From Rhizobium sp. NLR16a (GTDB taxonomy: Bacteria; Pseudomonadota; Alphaproteobacteria; Rhizobiales; Rhizobiaceae), in NCBI RefSeq assembly GCF_017948245.1, contig NZ_CP072865.1, positions 3,621,501 to 3,685,500 of the forward strand: a DNA stretch of 64,000 nt, read 5' to 3'. The stretch's first letter is position 1, and every line of letters starts with the position of its first letter. Of this stretch, positions 44,256-52,020 are shown piece after piece. The notes under the pieces were generated by a model that made no database searches, had not been told where the DNA came from, and was given only the letters and a program-made list of their open reading frames with translations. Both the position numbers and the translations under genes were made by a program.

Positions 44256-45503
44256 ATGTCGTCTTTGGATGGACCGGAACACACACCGGTCCCGCCGCCA
44301 ATTTTAAATCCGGCCGGTGGTGCTAACCAGGTCAGGGTGCGCGCCTATAACGAACGGCTCGTGCTGTCGCTGGTGCGCCTTTACGGCGCGCTGTCGAAGG
44401 CCGATATCGCGCGCCGCAGCGGGCTTTCGGCCCAGACCGTCTCGGTCATCATGCGGGTCCTGGAAAAGGAAGGGCTGCTGTCGCGCGGGGCGCCGGTGCG
44501 CGGCCGGGTCGGCCAGCCGTCGATCCCGATGCATCTCAATCCCGACGCCGTCTATTCCTTCGGCCTGAAGATCGGTCGGCGCAGCGCCGATCTGGTGCTG
44601 ATGGATTTCGTCGGCCGCATCCGGATGCAGCTGCACCGGACCTATGCCTATCCGCTGCCGCATGAAATCCTCGCCTTCGTCACCTCGGGCATCCGCGAGA
44701 TCGAAGACCAGCTCGACGAAAAGCAGCGCGGCCGCATTGCCGGCCTCGGCATCGCCGCGCCTTTCGAACTCTGGAACTGGGCCGATGAGGTCGGAGCGCC
44801 GCCGGGCGCCATGGAGGTCTGGCGGGATGTCGACCTGCAGGCCGATATCGCCGCGCGCGTCTCCCATCCCGTCTTCCTGCAGAATGATGCGACCAGCGCC
44901 TGTGGCGCCGAACTCGTCTTCGGCGTCGGCCCGTCCTATCCCGACTTCGTCTATTTCTTCATCGGCTCCTTCATCGGCGGCGGCATCGTCCTGAATTCGG
45001 CGATCTTTTCCGGCCGTACCGGCACGGCGGGCGCAATCGGGCCGCTGCCGGTGCGCGACAGGAACGGCGAAACCAAGCAATTGCTCGAAATCGCCTCGAT
45101 CTTCGTGCTGGAAAACATGCTGCGTGAGCGCGGCATCGATCCCGAGCCGCTCTGGTATTCGGCCGACGACTGGGTGGATTTCGGCGAGCCGATGGAGGCA
45201 TGGATCCAGGACACCGCCAAGGCGCTCGCGCAGGCGATCGTCGCCGCCGCCTCGATCGTCGATTTCAGCGCCGCCGTCATCGACGGCGGCTTTCCCCATT
45301 GGGTGCGCAGCCGCATCGTGCAGGCGACGATCGACGAAGCCGCCAAGCTCGACCTGCAGGGCGTCGTCATGCCCGAAATCATCGAGGGCGCGGTCGGCGC
45401 GCAGGCACGCGCCATCGGCGGCGCCAGCCTGCCGATCTTTGCGCGCTATCTCACCGACCAGAACGTACTCTTCAAGGAGGTAGACCATGCTGAAGGGACT
45501 TGA
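44256..45503 (+). CDS. frcR: FrcR, ROK-family repressor of the frc operon
   Basis: The 415-residue protein from ATG 44256 (GGGAGGAGCGGCC upstream) has an N-terminal winged HTH at about residues 28-85 (LSKADIARRSGLSAQTVSVI). A ROK sugar-kinase-like domain follows, with phosphate-loop residues (IAGLGIAAP) and the segment SFIGGGIVLNSAIFSGRTGTAGAIG. The CXCGXXGC zinc motif of many ROK proteins is not evident, which is common in rhizobial FrcR-like regulators. It is divergent from frcB and probably represses it in the absence of fructose or a related sugar. Its last 17 bases overlap the FucU/RbsD gene. Confidence 0.9.
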   Translation: MSSLDGPEHTPVPPPILNPAGGANQVRVRAYNERLVLSLVRLYGALSKADIARRSGLSAQTVSVIMRVLEKEGLLSRGAPVRGRVGQPSIPMHLNPDAVYSFGLKIGRRSADLVLMDFVGRIRMQLHRTYAYPLPHEILAFVTSGIREIEDQLDEKQRGRIAGLGIAAPFELWNWADEVGAPPGAMEVWRDVDLQADIAARVSHPVFLQNDATSACGAELVFGVGPSYPDFVYFFIGSFIGGGIVLNSAIFSGRTGTAGAIGPLPVRDRNGETKQLLEIASIFVLENMLRERGIDPEPLWYSADDWVDFGEPMEAWIQDTAKALAQAIVAAASIVDFSAAVIDGGFPHWVRSRIVQATIDEAAKLDLQGVVMPEIIEGAVGAQARAIGGASLPIFARYLTDQNVLFKEVDHAEGT

Positions 45504-45960
45504 TCCGCTCTTGAGCCCGGAATTGCTTTTCACACTTCGGGCCATGGGCCACGGCGACGAAATCGCCATCGTCGACGGCAATTATCCCGGAGTCGAAGAT
45601 GCCCGCCGGCTGATCCGGCTCGACGGCCACCACCTCATCCCGGTGCTCGACGCCGTGCTCAGCGTGCTGCCGATCGACGATTTCGTGCCGGAAGCGATCT
45701 TCCGCTCGACTGTCAAGGCCGAGCGCGACAAGCTCGATCCGGTGCATGAGGAGATGATCGACTGCTGCGCCCGCCACGAGCCGCATCGCCAGGTGGTGCC
45801 GCTGGTCGGCCAGGATTTCTACGGTCGGGTGCGGGCCGCCCATGCGCTGATCCAGACCAGCGAGCCCAGGCTCTATGCCAACATCATCCTGCGCAAGGGG
45901 GTGATCTATCCGAAGGAGGCAGGCGCCCAGCCGGGCGAGGTCGATCCGTTCGTCTACTAA
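45487..45960 (+). CDS. FucU/RbsD-family mutarotase linked to frcR
   Basis: The 157-residue protein starts at ATG 45487, inside the end of frcR, with AAGGAGG immediately upstream, so translation is coupled. The family signature LDPLLSPELLFTLRAMGHGD and IVDGNYPG are clear, and the end RLYANIILRKGVIYP resembles FucU. It is a diverged paralogue of the gene at 12137. Given its place beside the fructose/ribose import system it may interconvert anomers of fructose, ribose or mannose; RbsD plays such a role for ribose. Which sugar it uses cannot be read from sequence. Confidence 0.86.
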   Translation: MLKGLDPLLSPELLFTLRAMGHGDEIAIVDGNYPGVEDARRLIRLDGHHLIPVLDAVLSVLPIDDFVPEAIFRSTVKAERDKLDPVHEEMIDCCARHEPHRQVVPLVGQDFYGRVRAAHALIQTSEPRLYANIILRKGVIYPKEAGAQPGEVDPFVY

Positions 45961-45978
45961 AGCGTCGGTGCGCTTCCG

Positions 45979-46461
45979 TCACCCGTCGATTTCGACTTCC
46001 GCTTCGCAGTTCACCGGCGCATTCAAGGGGATGGCCATGCCGATGGACGAGCGGGCATGGGCGCCGACATCAGGCCCGTACAGCGCCAGGATCAGATCCG
46101 AATAGCCGTTGGTGACCAGCGGCGTTTCGTTGAAGTCAGAAGCAACGTTCACCATGGCGAAGACGCGAAGCCATGCCGTGACCCGATCGAGGTCTCCGAG
46201 GACCCGCTTGAGGCTGGCGAGATGGGCGAGCGCAACGAGCCGCGCCGACGCGTAGCCCTCCTCCGGCGAAACCTCGGCGCCCACCTTGCCAAGGGGATTT
46301 GCCAGTGTTCCATCGCGGTTGCACGCGACATGACCGGAAATGTAAGCGCGCGTGCCGCGCAGGCGAACCCAGGCGAAGGGCAAACGCAGCCCCTCGCGAA
46401 CCTTCAAAGGCTCGGGCAATTCCAGACCCATTTCGGCCAGACGTTGTTCGATGATGGCCAT
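45979..46461 (-). CDS. RidA/YjgF-family protein
   Basis: ATG 46461 is supported by GGGAGGTG six bases upstream; the frame to 46554 is rejected. The 160-residue protein has the YjgF/Rid fold: RLPFAWVRLRGTRAYISGHV, LVALAHLASLKRVLGDLDRV, LRVFAMVNVASDFNETPLV. RidA enzymes hydrolyse reactive enamine/imine intermediates using a conserved Arg near the C-terminus. Here the corresponding stretch reads ARSSIGMAIPLNAPVNCEAE, without that Arg, so it probably belongs to a non-archetypal Rid group. It lies 92 bases downstream of the cupin gene on the same strand. Confidence 0.82.
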   Translation of the reverse strand: MAIIEQRLAEMGLELPEPLKVREGLRLPFAWVRLRGTRAYISGHVACNRDGTLANPLGKVGAEVSPEEGYASARLVALAHLASLKRVLGDLDRVTAWLRVFAMVNVASDFNETPLVTNGYSDLILALYGPDVGAHARSSIGMAIPLNAPVNCEAEVEIDG

Positions 46462-46553
46462 AATGCACCTCCCGGTGTGGTTGGAGCATGCCGCGCAAAA
46501 GCCTGCGGCGGTTTTGCGCCCCGGAGCCGTTGCAGGGTTCCGGGCGACATGCA

Positions 46554-46988
46554 TCAGGGGACGATCGTGTCGAGCTCCGGCATGAGAACGACGCTCTCAT
46601 TGGCTGCGGGGTCGTTGCGAGCGCCGAGAAATTCGGCGTCTTCGCTGCTGCGGTTGACGGCGACATGCGGAACGCCGGCCGGAATGAACAGGTAATCGCC
46701 GGGGCGAACCGTTTCACACCGTTCCAGCGCTGCTCCCGACCAGATCTCGATCTGCCGACCGGCGGTCATCAAAAGCGCCGTCTCGTGTCCCTCATGGCGG
46801 TGGGCGCCGGTTCGCCGCCCCGCGGGCAGCGAAATCGTCCCGAGCCACAGCATGGTTGAGCCGGTGCTTTCAGCCGAGACGCCGGAACAATAGACCGATC
46901 CCTGCCTGGCGACATGGCTGCCGCCGGCGCGCACGACGCTCGCAAGGAATGGTTCGGATTTCTTCGATTGCGTTGCCTGGTTCGTCAT
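46554..46988 (-). CDS. Cupin-domain protein
   Basis: ATG 46988 gives 144 residues; the frame upstream enters the divergent promoter region. A single cupin barrel is visible: motif 1 around GRRTGAHRHEGHETALLMTAG supplies the two histidines and Glu, and motif 2 around GDYLFIPAGVPHVAVN supplies the last His. Such small cupins may be metal-dependent isomerases, dioxygenases or sugar/ligand-binding proteins. Together with the RidA-like gene it forms a probable two-gene unit facing the winged-helix/TPR regulator at 47105, its likely controller. The function is unknown. Confidence 0.82.
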   Translation of the reverse strand: MTNQATQSKKSEPFLASVVRAGGSHVARQGSVYCSGVSAESTGSTMLWLGTISLPAGRRTGAHRHEGHETALLMTAGRQIEIWSGAALERCETVRPGDYLFIPAGVPHVAVNRSSEDAEFLGARNDPAANESVVLMPELDTIVP

Positions 46989-47104
46989 CGCTCTCACCAC
47001 TTCGACCGCTGCGATGGCGCCACTCTGCGCGCTCAGCCGGCGCAAGTCCTGAAGCAGAGCCGAAAAATTCCGAAAAGCTGCGAAATCGGCGTATCATTGC
47101 GGCC

Positions 47105-48637
47105 ATGAACACGCAGCCCCTTGCATTCGGTCACCTCAGGTTCATTGCCGAGAACGGATGTCTTCTCCGCGACAACAGGCCTGTCGCCATCGGCGCCCGC
47201 GGCGCCTCGCTGCTCGCCGCACTGCTTTCGGCACAGGGCGGTGTGGTCTCGAAGTCCGCCCTGATGGACGCCGTTTGGCCGGGATTGGCCGTCGAGGAAA
47301 GCAATCTTTCCGTTCAGATTGCCGCCCTTCGCAAGCTGCTCGGACCCACATCGGACGGCGGCGAATGGATCGTCACGGTCCCTCGGGTCGGCTACAGATT
47401 TTCCGGTGAGGTGGAGAGCCGCACTGACGGCGCCGATAGCGGCCGGCATGCCGAGGCCGGTCCGATCCCGGGAATTGCCGTCCTGCCGTTCGAAAATCTG
47501 GGCGGCGATGTTGAAAGACAATATCTCGCCGACGGTGTCGCCGACGACCTGATCATGGCACTTGCCCGGTTCAGATGGTTCCGCGTCGCTTCACGGGGGG
47601 CGAGTTTCAGCAGGAGGAATGGCTCGAAGGATCCGCAGTCTGTCGCGCGCGACCTCGGCGTCGATTTCCTGGTGGATGGGGCCATCCGCCAGAGCGGCAA
47701 TCGGATCCGCATATCGGTGCACCTCGCCGACACCGCGAAAGGCGCCACGATCTGGTCCGAACATTACGATCTTCAGCTGGCCGAGCTCTTCGCCGTGCAG
47801 GACGCCATCGCCGAGCGGATTGCAGCGGCGGTCGAACCCGAGCTGCTGCTGCGCCACGGGCTTCCGGTTGCTCCCCATACCGGCAACATCACGGCCTGGG
47901 ATCTCGTGCGGCAAGGCACGTTCAATTTTCACAAGGTCACGCAGCCCACCCACCTTCTCGCACGCCGTTTCTTCCGCGACGCGGCTGGGCTCGACCCCAT
48001 GCTTCCGGAAGCGCAGATCTGGCGGGCGCGGGTGAATGCCGGCCTGATCGCCTACGGCTGGACTGATAACCCTGCGGAAGACGGCAAGGAAGGATTGGAT
48101 GCGGCGCTGCGGGCCATCTACCTCGACGCGCGAAATCCGTACTCACACTATGCGCTGGCGATCGTGTCGGTTTACACGGGCAGACCCGAGCAGGCGATCC
48201 TGGCGGCGGAACGGGCGATCGAGCTCGGTTCGAGCTTCGCCCTGGGGCATCTCGTCCTCGGCATGGCTCGCCTGTTTTGCGGCGATGCGGCCGGCGCGCT
48301 GAAGCCCTTGGCGCACGGCCTCGAACTCAACCCGCACGATCCGCAGAACGGCGTCTGGTTCAGCCTGCTGATGCTCGCACGGTTCTTTTCCGGCGACGTC
48401 GACGGCGCGCTCGAGACCGGGCGCACGGCGCTGAAGGCGCGGCCTGACTGGCCGGCGCTGCTGCGCATTCAGGCGTGCTGCCACCGGGCCTTGGGAGATC
48501 GCCAGCAGGCGCACCGCTTTGCCGCCGCGGCAAGCGACCTTCCCGAACCAGCCGGCGATGCGCTCGGTCCGTTCAGAGCTGGCAACACGGAATGGGCGGT
48601 CCGCCTGAACGGGCTGCTGCGCGAGGCGGAGCTTTGA
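47105..48637 (+). CDS. Winged-helix (CadC/OmpR-like) regulator with TolB-like and TPR domains
   Basis: ATG 47105 starts exactly where domain homology begins (LAFGHLRFIAENGCLLRDN); the long upstream extension is rejected. The 510-residue protein has a transcriptional-regulatory winged helix (1-98, ending WIVTVPRVGYRF). A TolB/FlgO-like segment of the type found in adenylate-cyclase-related proteins follows (about 118-235: IAVLPFENLGGDVERQYLAD). TPR-like helices fill the rest. No cyclase catalytic domain and no membrane helix are visible, so it is a soluble one-component regulator of unknown signal. Divergent placement suggests control of the cupin/RidA pair. Confidence 0.84.
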   Translation: MNTQPLAFGHLRFIAENGCLLRDNRPVAIGARGASLLAALLSAQGGVVSKSALMDAVWPGLAVEESNLSVQIAALRKLLGPTSDGGEWIVTVPRVGYRFSGEVESRTDGADSGRHAEAGPIPGIAVLPFENLGGDVERQYLADGVADDLIMALARFRWFRVASRGASFSRRNGSKDPQSVARDLGVDFLVDGAIRQSGNRIRISVHLADTAKGATIWSEHYDLQLAELFAVQDAIAERIAAAVEPELLLRHGLPVAPHTGNITAWDLVRQGTFNFHKVTQPTHLLARRFFRDAAGLDPMLPEAQIWRARVNAGLIAYGWTDNPAEDGKEGLDAALRAIYLDARNPYSHYALAIVSVYTGRPEQAILAAERAIELGSSFALGHLVLGMARLFCGDAAGALKPLAHGLELNPHDPQNGVWFSLLMLARFFSGDVDGALETGRTALKARPDWPALLRIQACCHRALGDRQQAHRFAAAASDLPEPAGDALGPFRAGNTEWAVRLNGLLREAEL

Positions 48638-48727
48638 ACCGGTTGACCGCTTAGAGCAAAATGAAGGAGATGGTTCGTCGCGAAGCGGGCTCGAAACGCA
48701 ACCCCGCACCTCTGAAAGGAGAGAGCA

Positions 48728-49084
48728 ATGGACGGCGATGTCAAAATTCTCCAACACATCTACGAGCGCTTCAACTCACGGGACATAGACGCCGTGCTGG
48801 CAGCGCTGGCCGAAGATGTCGTCTGGGCCAACGGCATGGATGGCGGCCACGTCCATGGGCGCGAGGCGGTGCGGGAATATTGGACGCGTCAGTGGTCGAT
48901 GATCGATCCCCACGTCGAGCCCTTCGGTTTTCACCGGACAGCGGACGGCGCAATCATCGCCGACGTCCGGCAGTCGGTCCGTGACCTGCAAGGCCAACCC
49001 CTTCAAGGACAGAAGACGGTCGGGCACATGTTCCGGTTCCGGGACGGCAAGGTGACCCGCTTCGACATTCGGGATGCCGCCTGA
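48728..49084 (+). CDS. SnoaL-like/NTF2-fold protein
   Basis: The 118-residue protein from ATG 48728, with AAAGGAGAGAG upstream, has the cone-shaped NTF2 pattern. A first helix (ILQHIYERFNSRDIDAVLAA) is followed by a conserved DVVWANGMDGGHVHGREAVREYW segment and beta strands ending VGHMFRFRDGKVTRFDIRD. Family members range from polyketide cyclases and steroid isomerases to non-enzymatic stress proteins. It follows the winged-helix/TPR gene by 90 bases on the same strand and might be co-transcribed. The substrate is unknown. Confidence 0.82.
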   Translation: MDGDVKILQHIYERFNSRDIDAVLAALAEDVVWANGMDGGHVHGREAVREYWTRQWSMIDPHVEPFGFHRTADGAIIADVRQSVRDLQGQPLQGQKTVGHMFRFRDGKVTRFDIRDAA

Positions 49085-49468
49085 ATTCGGCGAGCCGGAT
49101 CACCCCCCCTCTCCCCGACGGGCCTTTGATGGCCAAGATGTAGCACGTCGGTTTCGGCGTCGAGCGCAATGAGCCGCGTCCAATTTGCGACGAAGATATC
49201 CGTTGCGCGCAGCGAACCGTCCACGTCTCGGACCCGGAAACGCGCGGTTAACCTTCGAAGACCACACTGATATTCCGGACTTTTCGATGCCGCGCAGCTA
49301 ACCGATATCGAATTGCCGACGCTTTCACTCCGCCCAAATGAGTTGTGGCGGCCTTCTATCCCGTCGATGCCGTCCTACGGCGACGGGGTTGCCGATGGAA
49401 AACTGTCGCGGACGATGCGGTCTGCTGGCTGGCCATGATGGCTCTTCACACACCAGGAGCCTGTTCAT
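49085..49468. other. Intergenic region without convincing genes
   Basis: These 384 bases contain no strong ORF with a ribosome binding site. A short minus-strand frame near 49003-49320 reads like protein (RATDIFVANWTRLIALDAET) but lacks a good start and overlaps the SnoaL gene; it may be a remnant. No terminator or repeat was recognised. Confidence 0.45.
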
Positions 49469-51016
49469 ATGCCTCGCATCCGACCCACCAGACCGCAGAT
49501 GGAGATATTGGCCTGGCTCCTGATCTTCCTGCTTCTCTTCTGCCTGTCCTGGCGCTTCCAATGGCATGAGGGGCTGGATGAGTTCATCGAGAAGCATGAT
49601 GACTTTCCGCTGGACCACGCGCTGCTTGCCCTCAACATGTCCGGCTTTCTCGGGCTGATCTACTCGGCGCTGAGGATCCGGGATCTCTCGATAGAGGTTA
49701 ACCGCAGGCTGCAGGCCGAAAAGAACGTGGACTGGATTGCCTGTCACGACACGCTGACCGAATTGCCTAACCGCAGATTTCTGGAGTCCGTCTGCGCGCA
49801 ATCGATGATCGATCAACGGGCGCCCGAAAGCTATGCCGTGTTCAGCATCGATCTCGACGGCTTCAAGAAGATCAACGACCTCCTCGGGCACGATCACGGC
49901 GATGCGGTGCTGAAGGCCGTCGCTCAGCGGCTTTCTTCCCTCTTTCCGCGTGAGCGCGTTTTCCGCCTCGGTGGCGACGAGTTCGTCGTTCTGGCGCGGC
50001 GCACCGGAAATGCCGATCTCGTCGCTTTGGGGAACCGCATCGTGAACGCGATCAGCAAGCCCTTCACATTCAATGGCGTCGCCGTCGATCTCGGCGCCAG
50101 TGTCGGACTCGCGCTCCATCCTGAAAACGGCGACGATCTAAGCCAGGTCATTCGCCATTCGGACTGTGCGATGTATGTGGCGAAAAAGCAGGGGCGCAAT
50201 CTGGTGAAGCCCTTCGTCCCTTCGATGCAGGAGGAGTTGGCGAAGCGGATCCGGGTGGAAGCGAATCTGCGAGCCGCCATCAGGAACGCTGAGATCGTTC
50301 CTTATTACCAACCTCTCGTCGACCTGAAGACGAAGGAAATTATCGGCTTCGAAGCGCTGGCGCGCTGGAAGACGGCATCCGGCGAATTCATCCCGCCGAA
50401 CGAGTTCATTCCCGTGGCGGAAGAGGCCGGTCTGATCGTCGACCTGACGGACCAACTGCTGCGCCGTGCCTGTGGCGATGCGCTTTCCTGGCCAAATCAT
50501 CTGGTTCTGTCGTTCAACCTGTCTCCGATCCAGCTGAGCGACCGGTTGCTGGGCCTCAGGATTCTGAAGATATTGGGCGATGTCGGCCTGCCCGCGCACA
50601 GGATCGAGCTGGAGGTGACGGAGAGCGCCATCATCCAGGATGCCGTCACCGCACGAATCGTCCTCGACGATCTGGTGAACGCCGGCGTCCGGATTGCTCT
50701 CGACGACTTCGGCACGGGCTATTCCAGCCTCTCGCAGCTCTCGAACTACCGGTTCGACAAGATCAAGATCGACCGGAGTTTCGTCGCTTCGTTCCAAACC
50801 AACGACAAGCAGGACAAGGTGATCAAGGCCATTATCGCTCTCGGCGCGGGCCTCGGCGTGAGGATAACGGCCGAAGGCATCGAAGAGGAAAGCCAACTTC
50901 AACGGCTTCAGGATCTCGGCTGCGATATCGGCCAAGGTTACCTGCTTGGCAGGCCGGCGCCGGCCGAGAGCCTTGCCGCAGATCAGGTCAGCGCCAGGAT
51001 AGCGCAACGTCGCTGA
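49469..51016 (+). CDS. GGDEF-EAL bifunctional c-di-GMP protein
   Basis: The 515-residue protein has two N-terminal membrane segments (ILAWLLIFLLLFCLSW, MSGFLGLIYSAL) with a short periplasmic loop. A GGDEF domain follows with GGDEF at 168-172, then an EAL domain with EAL at 295-297. The EAL catalytic set looks intact (NLSP, ELEVTESAI, LDDFGTGYSSL, IKIDRSFV, EGIEEE), so phosphodiesterase activity is likely. The GGDEF site is canonical, but no RxxD inhibition site stands at the expected place. It would tune cyclic di-GMP at the inner membrane. The open frame starts at ATG 49469 without a strong ribosome binding site. It is monocistronic. Confidence 0.9.
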   Translation: MPRIRPTRPQMEILAWLLIFLLLFCLSWRFQWHEGLDEFIEKHDDFPLDHALLALNMSGFLGLIYSALRIRDLSIEVNRRLQAEKNVDWIACHDTLTELPNRRFLESVCAQSMIDQRAPESYAVFSIDLDGFKKINDLLGHDHGDAVLKAVAQRLSSLFPRERVFRLGGDEFVVLARRTGNADLVALGNRIVNAISKPFTFNGVAVDLGASVGLALHPENGDDLSQVIRHSDCAMYVAKKQGRNLVKPFVPSMQEELAKRIRVEANLRAAIRNAEIVPYYQPLVDLKTKEIIGFEALARWKTASGEFIPPNEFIPVAEEAGLIVDLTDQLLRRACGDALSWPNHLVLSFNLSPIQLSDRLLGLRILKILGDVGLPAHRIELEVTESAIIQDAVTARIVLDDLVNAGVRIALDDFGTGYSSLSQLSNYRFDKIKIDRSFVASFQTNDKQDKVIKAIIALGAGLGVRITAEGIEEESQLQRLQDLGCDIGQGYLLGRPAPAESLAADQVSARIAQRR

Positions 51017-51345
51017 TGCGCCGACGGGTCGTCGAGGCTGGCTTGGAAGTCTTGTCGCACTGTTTCGAAAGACGAGCGGCCAGTATTAAACAAATGGTCA
51101 GGTGGGCTCGCGTGTCATGCTGCACATCTTCTGTTTTCGCCTGTCTTCAGCGCAAGACCGCTGCACGCAATTGCGCGACATGCTCTAGACTTCGGCAGTT
51201 TGCCGATTTACGCTGGTATTCGCGAGCCTGAAACTGCATCAGGTCTCGGCCCTTGCGCAACGCCGACCGCAGTGAGTCTCGGTTCCGGCCTGCTCCTCAG
51301 CCCACAATGTCAACGTATCTCACCGCGCAAGCGGAAGGAGTTTCC
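51017..51345. other. Intergenic stretch
   Basis: Nothing convincing is seen in these 329 bases apart from the ribosome binding site GGAAGGAG at 51332-51339 that serves the GFA gene. Confidence 0.5.
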
Positions 51346-51756
51346 ATGGCCGATGCCCAATGCGCCTGTGGCGCTCTCCAATTGAAGCTTAGCGAACCAC
51401 CACGATTGACTGCGCTGTGTCACTGTTATGCCTGCCAGCGGCGAACCGGTGCACCGTTCAGCGCCAATGCGTTCTACTCGATTGACTGTGTCGAAATATC
51501 TGGAACGTCTACGGAATTCATTCGGACCGCCGACAGCGGTCGTCAGGTCCGCATGCATTTCTGTCCAACGTGTGGGTCGACCGTCTATTGGAAGGCCGAT
51601 GCCGCGCCACTTTGGATCGGGGTGGCGATCGGGTCACTTGCCGACCCGGCCTTTGCGCCGCCTGAACTATCGGTATTCGAGCAATCGAAACATGGATGGG
51701 TGCAGCTTGCGGAAACGGTCGAGCATTTCCAGGGCCGTCCAAGCGGCCGGACTTAA
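51346..51756 (+). CDS. GFA (glutathione-dependent formaldehyde-activating)-like zinc protein
   Basis: ATG 51346 is chosen because GGAAGGAG lies six bases upstream; longer frames from 51253 or 51307 are rejected. The 136-residue protein has the zinc-binding cysteines of the Mss4-like GFA fold: CACGAL near the N-terminus, CHCYACQRRTGAPFSANAFY in the first third and HFCPTCGSTVYWK in the middle. The end (FEQSKHGWV) is also family-typical. Except for Gfa itself, whose role in formaldehyde-glutathione adduct formation is debated, most members have unknown substrates. It is monocistronic and followed by a mosaic repeat. Confidence 0.86.
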   Translation: MADAQCACGALQLKLSEPPRLTALCHCYACQRRTGAPFSANAFYSIDCVEISGTSTEFIRTADSGRQVRMHFCPTCGSTVYWKADAAPLWIGVAIGSLADPAFAPPELSVFEQSKHGWVQLAETVEHFQGRPSGRT

Positions 51757-51816
51757 ATCAAGCTGGGAGCCTCGGTCCAAGGTCATTGCGGTCCGGTTGC
51801 GCATAATGGCTGCCAC

Positions 51817-51989
51817 TCACCCTAGCCCTTACCTGGGTCGAGCCACTGGTCTCGACCCGTCCTGCGGACCCCCCGTAAACGGGGCGAGGGGACATGCCCT
51901 GCGAGAGGTTGGTGGGGAACGGAGAGGTCGCGGCATGGTCCCTTCGCCCCGTTTACAGGGAGAAGGTGGCGGCAGCCGGATGAGGGGCC
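51817..51989. repeat. Rhizobial mosaic intergenic repeat (copy 5 of 7)
   Basis: Runs from CTCACCCTAGCCCTTACC through GGGTCGAGCCACTGGTCTCG and CCGTAAACGGGGCGAGGG to CCGGATGAGGGGC, in the same orientation as the copy at 31533. Confidence 0.75.
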
Positions 51990-52020
51990 GGCTTGCCCAA
52001 TCTCCTCGGTTCGACGCCGC

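Noticed and set aside
44304..45581. 425-residue minus-strand frame opposite frcR
   Set aside because: Antisense shadow; frcR has motifs and a ribosome binding site.
46856..47104. Long N-terminal extension of the winged-helix/TPR regulator
   Set aside because: It covers the divergent cupin gene and promoter, is arginine-rich and unlike protein; homology starts at ATG 47105.
49003..49320. Minus-strand frame reading RATDIFVANWTRLIALDAET and onward, resembling real protein
   Set aside because: It has no ATG or good ribosome binding site and overlaps the SnoaL gene; at most a remnant, so it was not called as a gene.
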